Shown: positions 23,813 to 34,943 of the stretch, one piece after another
How positions within the stretch are numbered: position 1 is the stretch's first letter
How the letters are laid out: each line of letters opens with the position of its first letter
Source: Cylindrodendrum hubeiense
Taxonomy: Eukaryota; Ascomycota; Sordariomycetes; Hypocreales; Nectriaceae
Assembly: GCA_014621425.1 (NCBI GenBank)
Contig: JAANBB010000122.1
Span: forward strand, 31,268 to 95,267
Length of the DNA: 64,000 nucleotides
Reading direction: 5' to 3'
Made by a program: the position numbers and the translations under genes
The notes under the pieces: model-generated
What the model was told of the DNA's origin: nothing
The model's input: the letters and a program-made list of their open reading frames with translations, nothing else
Database searches by the model: none

Positions 23813-26800
23813 ATGTACGTGCTGTCCTTTGCTGCTCCTTGATCTGATCACGACACCATCCCTATCATCGTCTGCATTCGCAGCGATTCCACCTTCGCGT
23901 AGATACCGATGCAGAATGCTGTTTCTCCGGAAACACAACCCCTACCCGCCCATCTAACCACAAAGTCTCCCATACTCACCTTCATTCTTCGTGTAGGGCT
24001 TCAAGGTACTCGAGATACGAGCGATCCAGGTCGCCTCGAGACCGTTCTCCCGAGCGCTATGACCGGGCATCACAGTACAGCGATGGTGACAGGCGCCGTT
24101 CCTCAGCCGAGGTGAGATCCAACAACTCGACCTTCCCGCCTGGTCGCGACTCGTTTGGCGACCCGTTACGGAGGGAACCCCCTCGAGGCCCCAAGGCGTT
24201 GATAGACCCACCTAGCGGACCTCGAGGTGGAGGCTTCGTGGGTGACTTCAGAGGCGGTCGCGGACGCGGCCGAGGGCGCGGATGGTCTTCCAGAGACGAG
24301 AGCAGGGATCGTGGACGAGACAGAGACATCGACTATCGCGAACGGTATCGGGATGAGAGGAGTCGCGAGCGCGATCGTGACCGGGACAGAGACTGGCGCG
24401 ACTCGAGAGACTTCAGAGCACGCCGTTCCCCTATTGGTCGAGCAAGGTCACCGACCCGAGATTTCCGAGACCGAGAGCGCGATGGTGGGCCCCTTGGAGT
24501 TGACGCCGACAGATCTCGACGTGGCTCGCGAGATGGCGGCCCCCCATCCGCGGGCTCCTCGTCATCAGACCCCCAATTCGGTATGTCACCCTACCCTCGC
24601 GGAGGTGGCTTCCACCGTGGCCGAGGAAGAGGACGAGGTGACTGGCCTGCGGATCGCGGTCGCGGAAGAGGACCGTATATGGACGATCGAGGCGATCGCT
24701 ACCCGCGCAGCAGGTCCCAGGAAGGCCGCTGGGGTCGGGAACGGGATGAGCGAGATCGGATAGATCGGATGGACCGATATGGAGAGCCAGACGCCCGGCG
24801 CGACCCTCGAGACGAACGCGATCCCCGCGAACGAGAGCTGTTTCGGTCGAAAATGGAGGCTCGCGCAAACGCTGCCCACGATACTGCGCCTTCCAACAAG
24901 GAGGTATCGCCACCTCCCGTCGCGCCGTCAGCACCAGCCTTTGGATCTGTTCCGAATCGAGCCCTGAGCGTCGGAGATGGCTACGCTCCAGCCAGTGCCG
25001 CCGGAAAGGCTCCCCCAACGGCCCCACGTGCCTTCGGTGACCGGCCTGTCTCTGCTGGGCATGCTGGCGGACATGAATCGTCCGTTCCTCCACCCGGTCT
25101 AGGCAAGCCCCTTGACAGCCCGCCAATCCCCGTTGGACCTCGCGCCCAACAGCAGAAGCCGCAACAACGCCCATCGAGCAAGCAATGGATCAATCCGAAC
25201 CTGAAGAAGGCCCCCGACTCCCCCAAGATGATGAGGTCTCCAAGTTTTGTACAACATCGGCCGCCGCCCCTTCGACGCGACAGCTCGCAACATGACCACC
25301 ACGATGACGAGAGACGGCCTCGCAGTAGTGATGCAAAGTCTGATTCACATCTGGACAACCGAGCCCGGTCCCAGTACAGTGCCGAGCCCGGAGAAATCAC
25401 TTTCAAATCCGAGCGAGAGTCGCAATCAGCACGGGTGTCGATGGATCGAGACGTCCGGCCTTTTAGGGATGCTAACAGAGGGGGACCCGGTCCATCGCCA
25501 ACAATCGAAAGCGTGGCCAAGTTCCCCCAAGGTCCAGGCGAGCGATCCGATGAGTCTACTCAGCCTCTAAAAGAGACACCGAAACGAAAGCGCAGGTGGC
25601 CAAACGTTACGGTCGTAAGATTTGAGCTACCACCCAAGACGACACCACTTGAGCAGAATTCGGAATCCGATGACGATGATGACATGGCGGATTATTTTGC
25701 CATGGAAATCGAAAAAACCGAGGCTGAGTTGGCTAAGCTCGAAAAGCCGAAGCTACCCACGGAAGTGATGGCTCGTTTCGCCGCTCTATCTCATGGATCC
25801 ATGGTGAAGATTCTCAGCGAAGGCGAAGAGCTGATGAAAATGATGGGCCCATTATCCGAAATCGTTGTTCAACCGGTCGAAGAGGTTAAGGAGGTCAATG
25901 AGGTCAAGGAGGCCAAGGAGACTAAGGAGGCCAATGAGACCAAGGAGGCTGAGGAGATCAAGGAGACTATTGAGATTAAGGAAGTCAAAGAAGTCCAGCA
26001 CGTGAAGGAGATCAAGGAAGTATCACCTGTCATTCAGAAACCAGACATGGACTTGGATAAGGAACAGAAGACGGACGTCGATATCGAGATGATCGATGTT
26101 GCTGATGCTCCCGAAGAGGTGCTAGAGAAGGTCGGCGAACCTGCGAAGGAACCTGCTAAGGAACCTGCTAAGGAACCCGCCAAGGAACCTGAGATGGAAT
26201 CGGAAAAGGGGCTCGAGCAGAAGTCTGAGAAGGAATCCGAAGACCTCGTCGAGAAGCAGTTGGAGCAGCAGCTGGAGACGCAATCCGAGGCGCAGTCTGA
26301 GAAGCAGATCGAGAAGCAACTCGAGAAGGAGCTTGAAAACCAGTTTGAGGAGCAACTCGAAAAGCAACCCGAAGAGCAGCCTGGGAAGCAACCCGAAGAG
26401 CAGCCTGGGAAGCAACCCGAAGAGCAGCCTGGGAAGCAACTCGAAGAGCAGCCTGAAAAACAGCTCGAAAAGCTGCCTGAGCAGGAGATTGAGAAGGAGG
26501 CCAAGACGCAGCCCGAAACGAAGCCTGAGAGTGCAGCGGAGAAGGCAGCGGAGAAGGCAGCGGAGACCACACCTGCGAATAAACCCGAACCCGTCCTAAT
26601 TGTCGAAGAGATGGGGGAGGCTACGAAGGAACCTGTTGCACTGCCACTTGAACCAAAGACCGAGGAGATGGAGATTGACACACCGAGCGTGGTGATCCCC
26701 CATGGCCCTGACAGCGCTATACCCACCGTCGAGGTCGCCCCCAAGGAAGACGCCACTCCGAAACTCGTCCCTCCCCCAGAGGCAGAGATTGCGAGGCCCA

Positions 26801-29160
26801 TGGAAGCTCCCCAAGAGAAGCCTGCTACTGCACCTCTTGAGGAACGGCAGCCTATTGATAACGCCGTGAATGTACCGCTGGAAACAACGGAGGTAGCATC
26901 CAAGCCACCAAGCACACCCTCGCAGGTCGATGACGACGAAACTGAATCGGAAGACGACTCCTACATGAATATTGACACTGTTAGGCAGTACATGACCACG
27001 CCTCCGATTGATAGTCTCCCCGACTACGCCTGCAAACCATGGGACAAGGATAGGGATTTCCTCAATACCTTGCACTCGGACTCCATCATCGACGATTATG
27101 TGATTGAACAACTCGACAAGATCACCCTTGAGAAAACGACTGAACAAGATCGTGAACGTAAGATCTACTCCGATAATTACGATCATTACCTCAAGTTTAC
27201 CGCTTCGAACGACCCCGCAGCTATCAAAAGCCGAGGTAAATTCTCTGTTTCAACGGTAGCAGAAGCACCTGGCACCGTAACGCCAGAACACAAGCATGAA
27301 GGCAGTGGTCGTGGCCGGCGTTTTGCTACCGAACGTGACCTGGAGCGAGTTTTGCAGGCGTCCATGCGAGAAGATGAGGAAAGGAGAGAGCGCGAGCTCA
27401 GAGCACAGAAGGAGAAGTACCGCACCGAGAAGGAGGCCATCATACCGGACATGATCTGGACTGAAGAGGACAAAGACAACATCCAATACATTGACCAGTC
27501 TGGCTTTACCCCCCCTGAAAGGTTGGTCTCGGCATGGCGGGTTCTATCGCCTGTCAATAACTTCACGGAGGAAGAATCCGGTCTCTTTGAGAAGCGATAC
27601 TTGGAAGCGCCGAAGCAGTGGGGCAGAATTGCAGAGGCCGTGCCGCATCGAGACTTTGGCACCTGCATCCAATACTACTATATGCGAAAGAAGGAGCTCA
27701 ATCTTAAGGAGAAGCTCAAGAAGCAGCCTAAGAGGCGCAAGAAGGGCGGACGAGGCAAACAAAGATCCAGCGCCCTGGTATCCGAACTCGGGAATGGCGA
27801 ACCCGAAACCGAGGAGAATCATGAAACTGGAGAGAATGGCGAACGGAGACGGCCACGACGAGCTGCTGCCCCGACATGGGGATTCGAGCAACCTCCTGTG
27901 GACACCGAGAACTCGACGCCGTCAGGAACGCCAGGCCGTCGTGGAGGATCTGCCGCTGCCAAGGGCGATAGTGAGAAGGTTGACGGTAGAAAGGGACGAC
28001 GTAAGGCGGCTAAGGATAAGGAGCCAAAGGCCCCCAAGGCGAATCAGACACTGGCCGCGGCTCCTGCAGCCGGGACTGGGAAAGGACGCTCAAGGTCGAA
28101 TTCCCGGGCTCTCAACGTCGAGTTGCAGCAAGCTCCTCCGCCTCCGGAAGTTGCTCGCATGCCAACTCAGTTTGAGCAAGCCCCGTCCGGAATCCAGCCG
28201 CCGTTCCCTGTCCAGCAGCCGCAACAACAGCCCATCCAGACACTGGAAAGGCCCCCGCCTATTGCCTCTTCTATTTCTGAAGTAATGGCAGCGCCTTCCC
28301 TCCGGCCGGAACCTCCACCACAGCCGGCGATGACCACCTTTAACTTGGCTCAGCCGCAACAGGAACGGAAAGCCCCGACCCAAGCCTCAAGCTACTGGAG
28401 CGTGTCTGAATCTAACGACTTCCCACATCTTCTGCGGGCGTTTGGATCGGATTGGACGGCGATTGCGGCTCACATGGGATCCAAGACGGCAGTTATGGTA
28501 TGTTGAGCGTGTGTTTTAATACCGACCAATACTAACAGTTCGATAGGTCAAGAACTACTTTGTGCGACAAAAGGACCAAGGTAAGACCGAATGGGAGGCA
28601 ATTGTGCAAGAAGCAGACGGAAAACGAGCCAGAGGCGAGAAGCGACCGGATCCTCCTCAGCCATCAACCAGCGGCCGAGGCAGAAGATACGATACATCTG
28701 CAGGCAACACCTCAAGACCCCTTGCTGTTGCTCCTGGTATTGATCTACATAATGAAGCAGCTCAAGGCAAGTTGGAAGCCGCTGGACAACCTCCTCGAGG
28801 CCCACCGTTTGCAGGCTACGGAATTCCCATCGCACAGGCACCAGCTCAGCAGCCACTTGCTCAACCACAACAGCCACCGATGGCCATGCAACAGCACCAG
28901 CCGCCGCAGCCAGTCTCGCAAGCTATGTCGCCAGGTTCAAGGCCCCTGCGAGCCCCTCCTTTTGGATTCCCTGAACGTGATCGTGAGCCTGCACAGCAGC
29001 GAGTACCACTGCCTCAAAAGGCCCCAGCAGGTCCCCCTGTCTCGGAACCTCGCGAGCAGCGGCCGTTGGCGGCTGCACAACCCCTGCAACCGGCCCAGAA
29101 TGACCCAATGCACGAACATAGTGTTCAGATGGAGCGACAGAAGATGGAGATGCAGATGCG

Positions 29161-29193
<33 letters not shown>

Positions 29194-31754
29194 NCAACAG
29201 CAGCAGCAACAACAACAACAGCAGCAGCAGCCACAACAACCACCTCAGCCTCCCCAGCAGCCTCAGCAGGTTCAGAATCCCAACATGAACCCTGGTATGC
29301 AAACTCCTGGTGGCCCAGTACCCAATGCCCAGCAGGGCATACCCAGACCGGTGCCAAACATTCCGGCTCATATTCTGCAAGTCTCTCCTCAAGAGCTTAT
29401 GCATGTCAGAAACCAGAGGCCTAACTTGGCAAATGTACCTGATGAGCAGCTGCGGATGATGGTGATGCAAATGAAGAGACAGAGCTGGGTAACGCAGCAG
29501 CAAATGCGAGGGCAACAAGCCCAAGCTCGCGCTCAAGGCCAAGGCCAACAGGGCGGACAGAACCAGATGCCAGTTCCTCAAGCCCCGATGCAGGTTCAAC
29601 AACCACCCCAGCAGCAACCTGCTCAGCCGATCCAGACACCTCAACCCCAGAACATGCAAGCATCAAACGCTATGGGCCCTAATGCCGCCATGCAAGCTGG
29701 CGCTCAGAAGCAACCTAACGCTACGCCGACCCCAGAGCAGATGCGAGCCGCTCGACCCCAGCCTGCCAATAACCGAGCTCAGCCGCCAAATCCCTCTCCA
29801 GCTCCAGCTCCTAAGAACCTGAAGCGTCCCAGTACCGACGAGAACGCCGATCTTAACGAAAATGTCAAGCCTGCCGCCCCAGGCCGACCACCGTCTCAGC
29901 CTAACCAGCAACAACAGCAGCAGAAGGGTTTCCCGAACTTGACGCCGCAACAGATCGCCAGCCTCAATCCCGAACAACGAGCCAAGTATGAGCAATACAT
30001 CAAGATACAAATGGCAAACAGGGCTGCAGGTGGCAGTAACCAGGCAGATAATAACTTGGTCCGTCTTAAGGCTATTGGCCAAGAGGAGCAGAGAGGATCA
30101 TCACAAGAGGTTATGGTGGATATTCCCATGAACCCTCAGGAGCACAGTGCCACAGCAGGCAAGCTCGAGCGAATTGTCGTGGACATGGGAAAGATTGGCC
30201 GTGGGTTGAGCAAGTGGTACGCGATCACGCGTGATGATCAGCGCGCGAAGATGTTTTTCAGAACGGTAAGATTTGTGTACCGCCTCTGTTAATGATATAA
30301 ACTGACTTTGATAGCGATGGCGAATCATGAAGCAATTTGCGGACGGAGACAAGATGAATGTGCTGAAGGACACATTCAGCATTAGGGCTGCTGAGATTGA
30401 CCAGGCCCGGGCGATGCTCGAGAGCATGGCTAAGGACCTTGCCGCTAGTGTCTTTGGGCGCGGAATGATGAAGACAAATAGCCAACAGGCTGCCCCTGGG
30501 AACCAGAATGCGCAGCTCACGCAACAGCAGCAGCAGCAGCAGCAGCAGGCGCAAATTCAGCAGCAGCAGGCGCAACAACAACAGCAGGCTCAACATGTGC
30601 AGCAGCAACAGCAGGCCCAAGGCAACCCCCCGGCCCCTCTCAATGCCGCCAACCTGGAGAAGAACACTCAAGCTCTGACAAAGGCAAATCAGAAGGCTGC
30701 TGGCAAGGGGAACCAGACACCCGTCGCTCCCACAACTGCTCAGCCACCCTTCCAGTTTGGGGCATCGTCTCCTCATGGCAATCCGAGCTATGTGGGCAAG
30801 CCGAAAGACATGAATCTCCAGATTCCGGCGCGCAAAAAGCAAAAGGTGACTGGACAGACTCCACAGGGCGCCACCCCATCGCCGCAAATCAGCAAGAAGT
30901 CATCGCCTGAGATGAGAAGGGCGTCGGAGCCTCAAGCCCCGCCAAAGCCACTCTTTGTGTGCAAGGAACCCGATTGTGACATGTCTACCGTCGGATTTCC
31001 TACGGAACAAGCTCTCCAATTGCATGTCCAGGACGAACACACGAAGCCAAAGGCGGACCCGATGAAGTTTGTCAAGGAGAGCCTTGCACTGACTTTGGGA
31101 TTGGAACCTGATGGGTCACTGAAGAAGGAAAAGCTCCAAGAGCCAGCGCCAGCGATGAGCGTGACGAACTCGAAGCAAGGCCAGACACCCGCCACTCTGG
31201 GAGCTACTCCAATGTCGGCCGACGTAAAGTTATCTGCAGGCAGCATAGGCAAGCCTCAAGATGGAAAGGTCGGTATTAAAAACGAGACGACACCGAAGCC
31301 AGTGGATGTCAAACCGCTCGACACGATTCCTCCGGCTGGACCCTGGGCCAATTCGACCATTGACCCTCAAAGCTTAATGAGCAATCTGGGCCTTGAGAAT
31401 AACGGGTTCCGGAACGTCATCAGCGACCTAAATGTGTATCGGTCGTTGACGCCCAACGACACACCCGAGTCAAGCAAGGACAGTGGATCTAGCGAGCCGA
31501 ACAGCGATATCTCAGAAGGTGTGAGTCTTGAGATTGACTTTGGCTGGCAGGATGTGGGCCCAGACCTTCTCCTCGACATGAACAGCACAAGCCTCGGCGG
31601 AACCCTAGGCTCGATGGACGGCAGTAGGATTGACATCGATGCTTCACTGCTTCTAGACCCTATGTCTGGTCCATCACCAGACTGGGATGACTATCACGTC
31701 GATTTCAACAAGCCATTCGAGCTTGATACCAGTTTTTACTCTATGGAGACTTGA
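23813..31754 (+). CDS. SNT1: SNT1/NCoR-SMRT-like SANT-domain corepressor
   Basis: Large nuclear protein of about 2553 residues, resembling Snt1/NCoR, the scaffold of Set3/HDAC3-type histone deacetylase complexes. Proposed exons: 23813-23814, 23997-28497, 28547-30265, 30315-31754. Introns are 182, 49 and 49 nt, and the last two restore SANT sequence exactly (SKTAVM-VKNYFVRQK; MFFRT-RWRIMKQF). Domains: Arg/Ser/Gly-rich N-terminus with PREPPRGPKALIDPPSGPR-like block, first SANT about 1150-1245 (MIWTEEDK...YYYMRKKELNL), second SANT about 1466-1520 (YWSVSESNDF...), poly-Gln tracts near 1706-1735 and 2143-2176, and one C2H2 finger near 2287-2312 (CKEPDCDM...HVQDEH). Residues about 630-855 are a Lys/Glu/Gln-Pro repeat region. 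One N at about 29193 lies inside the first poly-Gln run. The start is inferred (see findings). Confidence 0.88.
25884..26560 (+). repeat. Coding repeats (Lys-Glu-rich, 12-bp and 24-bp units) in the SNT1-like gene
   Basis: Three repeat styles follow in frame: KEVKEVNE-like pentads, four EPAK units of 12 bp (about 26146-26190), and three 24-bp units encoding EEQPGKQP (about 26370-26445). They encode a long charged, probably coiled-coil or disordered segment. The reverse strand stays open for 293 codons only because of this composition. Confidence 0.85.
29163..29250 (+). repeat. CAG/CAA poly-glutamine tract containing an ambiguous base
   Basis: A run of cag and caa codons encodes about 25-30 Gln in the third exon of the SNT1-like gene. 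The reference carries an n near 29193, so the tract length is uncertain in this assembly. Confidence 0.95.
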
Positions 31755-32821
31755 GTGTATACGCGTTTCGACGCGACAAGGGAGAGCAAAGAAGTTTGTT
31801 TGGTGAGAGTGGTGCGGGACCTGTAATTGGAAGAGATTGGGGGTGTCCCAGGATATATACCCCAGTGTGACGACATGATTCATTTTTTTTTGGGCATGAG
31901 ACTTGTGCACAGGATTTGTTTATGGAACAAGGAAGGGAAGTTTTGAATTGACATCTGGAAAGGGAGAGGAAAATGGGGCAAGGGAGAAAGGGAGAGGAGG
32001 GACCAAAAAGACCGAAGCACAGGCGTTGTCCTCTGACTTGCTGCGGCAGCCGAGGTGCGCGATGAGGGTTTGGAGGGAGTGAGACTTTGTTTTGATTTGG
32101 GAGTAGGATGGCGGCTAATGCTGCACCGGATGACGGTCTTATGTGACCTACTGATTTTGCCAGTCTGCTGTTTTTAGCGTTTCTTGCAGTCTTCTTGTCG
32201 ATATTTTAGATGCTTTCTGCGGCTTGTAGTTTCTGCGAAAGGGAGGGAAGGCGGCTAGTCTTAGCTCCGGGGATACATAGGCGAGGAGCAAATGATACCC
32301 AGCGTTTTGCAACTGACATTGCGAGTTGTTGAATGAGTGAAGGTTACTGAGTGGTGCTGTGTTTGATGTCAATGTGTGAATGATGTAACCGATGTTGGGC
32401 CTGCAACGTAGCCGTGGGACGCGGGGCTCCGGCGTCACGACAGATTCCTGTAGCACCCGGGATGGAGGACTCGCCGGCAAACTATGACAGCTCTTGGGGG
32501 GCAAGCTCCGTGGCAAAGCCGGAGCCAAAGTCGGATCTAAAGCCGGCTTAGGCTCGGCCCCAGCTCGATGACGGGACGGACGGACCCCGTTCCTGCATCC
32601 GCTTGCGAGGGGCTAGACGGGATCTTTCCCCACAAGACAAGACGCGGCAGGGCCTCGGGGCTAAACCATTCCGGGGCTCGCGCAGGACCCCGTCTACTAC
32701 GTAGTGCACATTTACACAAGACGCGATGGAGAGGTTATGTAAGCTGGGCCAAGCCCGAATAGGAAATAAGTAAATACAATGCATTCTTGGTGACAGTTGC
32801 GGGAGTGACGTGAGATGAGAT

Positions 32822-32874
32822 GGGAGGGGAGTGGAGGGGAGGGGAGGGGAGGAGACCGGGGGCTGGGGTTGAGG
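32822..32874 (+). repeat. G-rich run with G-quadruplex pattern
   Basis: Several GGGG blocks are separated by one to four bases (ggggagtggaggggagggg pattern), followed by ggggg and gggg. This fits the sequence rule for a G-quadruplex. It lies about 0.7 kb upstream of the Whi5-like start codon. A function is not implied by sequence alone. Confidence 0.6.
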
Positions 32875-32890
32875 GATAATTAACAGGCGC

Positions 32891-32914
32891 GACACCGTGA
32901 CACCGTGACACCGT
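32891..32914. repeat. Three perfect copies of gacaccgt
   Basis: Three perfect 8-bp units lie head to tail in the promoter region of the Whi5-like gene. Confidence 0.9.
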
Positions 32915-33555
32915 GAGGAGCGGTTTGCGGTGGGTGGAGAGGCTGGGTTGCATCGACATGGACAGGTTTGCTCAGTCTTGCCCTGGCCGTTGGTGATTTT
33001 TTGGCCTCGGCCAGGCAGGCGGGCCAATTTCAAGTGGCCGTTTTCTGCATGCATTCTTCAACGCGCGTGTACCGAGTGCGTTGAGCCCCATGTGTCGCGT
33101 GTGCGGCTGTCTGTGATTTTTCTACCGAGTCTTGCGATATTGATACAATTGAAATTCTGATACCGGATCCTGGTTTTTCAGTTTTGGTTTGTTTATTTTG
33201 GTGTTGTTTTATTTTCTTGTTGTTGCCCGTTGTCCCAGAGAGCTCAGTCTGGTGCGTGTCGTCTCGCCTCGACTCGTCACATTCGAGGTACCTCCCCACT
33301 GTACGTACCTCGCCTTCCAGGTTCTTATCTTATCTGGCCGCCTCAAAACCTCCACTCCAAGGGCTCCATACCTCTCTCTAGCCGACCTTCAACGACCGTG
33401 TCCGACATCTGAACTGGACAAACACGTACAAGCAGCACACGACACCACAAAAATACGCGAGTCCTCTTCACTTGACCCCCTCCAAGAGACACCTGCCTCT
33501 CGGATTCTCTCTTCCTCTCCAAATAATTCGCCTCCTCGACGGAGCTGTTGCTGCA

Positions 33556-34525
33556 ATGGAGACGTGCTCCCCAACCAAGCGACGCGCCCTGGCCCCGCTG
33601 GATTCCAACGCGCTGGGCTCCCCCAAGTCGCTCTTTAAGGATGGCAAGACGATGGGAGGCCCTCTTGGGAGCCCCGTGAAGCTTGCCGGCGATGTACGCA
33701 AGAGGATGTTTGAGGTGGACGGCGCCGCGAGCCCCATCGGCAAGAAGGCGTGTCTGGGACGTGACGAGGTACGTGGGAACATGGATGTGTGATGGAAGCT
33801 TTCCCCCACAGCTCCGATACATGCGTGACATGTTTAAGTGTGTGCATTGGAAGCAGATTGATACTAACTTACTCGTCAGGACGCGTCGTCGAGGAGTGAC
33901 AGCCCTGACACAAGCTCGCTGTTCGACACGTCTGCCAACGACGCTTCGTGGGCAACCACCACCACCGAGCCCGACTCAGCACCCGCGACGGCCGCAGCGG
34001 CTCTAGAGCGGATCCCATTTACACGACCACGCGCCTTGACGCGGGAGCAAGCAAGAGAGGTACGCTGCCGCCTCCCACCTCGCTCAATGACCCGTCCCTC
34101 CTTGCCCTGGAGGGCCGGCGTGTATTCGTTATTCCGAGCTGGACTAACTCCCACGACAGAAAGCAGAGATCCTCCGCCTTCGCCTCAGCCTCGCAAACTA
34201 CAAAGTCCGCACCGGCCAGACCTCCATTCCCCTCGACGACCTGCAACGCCGCCCAATGCCCCGCCCCAACCCACGCGTCCGCGTCCAGAGCCCGCGCTCC
34301 TCGTCCGACGCCCGCCCACAATCCCAGCCCCAGCCCGAGTCTCAAGAGTACACAGAGGAGGAGCAGGACCAACAATCCCCTCCTGCCGAGGATGACGACA
34401 CCGACTCCCTGCCCGCGGACTCCATCCCGTCCGTTGTCGTGTCGAGGCCAGAGCCCACTCCCACCGCGTTGAGTGGTCGCGCACTGGGTGGGCTGCTAAG
34501 TGTGGCGCGGTCCGAGTCCAGTTGA
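33556..34525 (+). CDS. Whi5/Nrm1-like G1/S transcriptional repressor
   Basis: Predicted nuclear regulator that in yeasts (Whi5, Nrm1) binds SBF/MBF and represses the G1/S gene set until CDK phosphorylation or as feedback. Three exons (33556-33768, 33880-34059, 34160-34525) give 252 residues. Introns 33769-33879 and 34060-34159 both have gtacg donors and actaact branch sites. The diagnostic part is the GTB-type motif right after the second intron, about residues 132-150: KAEILRLRLSLANYKVRTG followed by Q-T-x-I-P-L. The rest is disordered, with several Ser/Thr-Pro sites near the N-terminus (CSPTKR, GSPKS, GSPVK, ASPIGKK) that look like CDK targets. Whether it is the Whi5 or the Nrm1 equivalent cannot be told; filamentous ascomycetes often have a single such protein. 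Confidence 0.86.
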
Positions 34526-34943
34526 TACCCAGGAACACAAAATCAAGAGGAAAAGTAGGAGGATCTTGGGACTTGTATATATAACATCCATCTCACGAGA
34601 CACAGCATGCAAGGGTGGGGTGGAATCTTGCGGACGCTTTTTTTGCTTTTTTGCAGGCATGGGCATCAATCATCACATGTTATCTGGGCAGAGGTCTTAC
34701 TGGGATGGAACGGCGTTGCGGAAGGTTTGAGACAGGATAGAGTCAGTTGACCTATCTGTCAGGATCATGGGCCAGGTTTCTGAGTTAAACTGTCATTGGA
34801 TTTCATCATTGATTCTGTCTTCCTGTGCGAGGAAGAACATTCGTACTACACATAGCCAGTGTTTATTCCAAACATGGCCCATCACATCACGCTACACCAA
34901 CTCCAACTGCAACCTCGTTTCCATGTCATATTCTGATGTGGAT
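34526..34943. other. Convergent 3' intergenic region
   Basis: A 418-bp tail-to-tail space between the Whi5-like gene and the aspartyl aminopeptidase gene. It is AT-rich relative to the exons. No other feature is seen. Confidence 0.5.

Larger units (their letters stand above)
31755..33555. other. Intergenic: SNT1-like 3' UTR and Whi5-like promoter
   Basis: This is 1.8 kb without a supportable gene. The left part is the 3' UTR of the SNT1-like gene. The right part is a promoter with a G-rich run (32822-32874), a gacaccgt triple repeat (32891-32914) and a pyrimidine-rich leader (33.3-33.55 kb). Minus-strand open frames of 126 and 168 codons lack domains. Confidence 0.5.

Noticed and set aside
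26034..26915. 293-codon minus-strand frame rich in Cys, Ser and Gly
   Set aside because: Exact antisense of the Lys/Glu/Gln-Pro repeats of the SNT1-like gene; its repeats mirror the sense codons and have no independent support.
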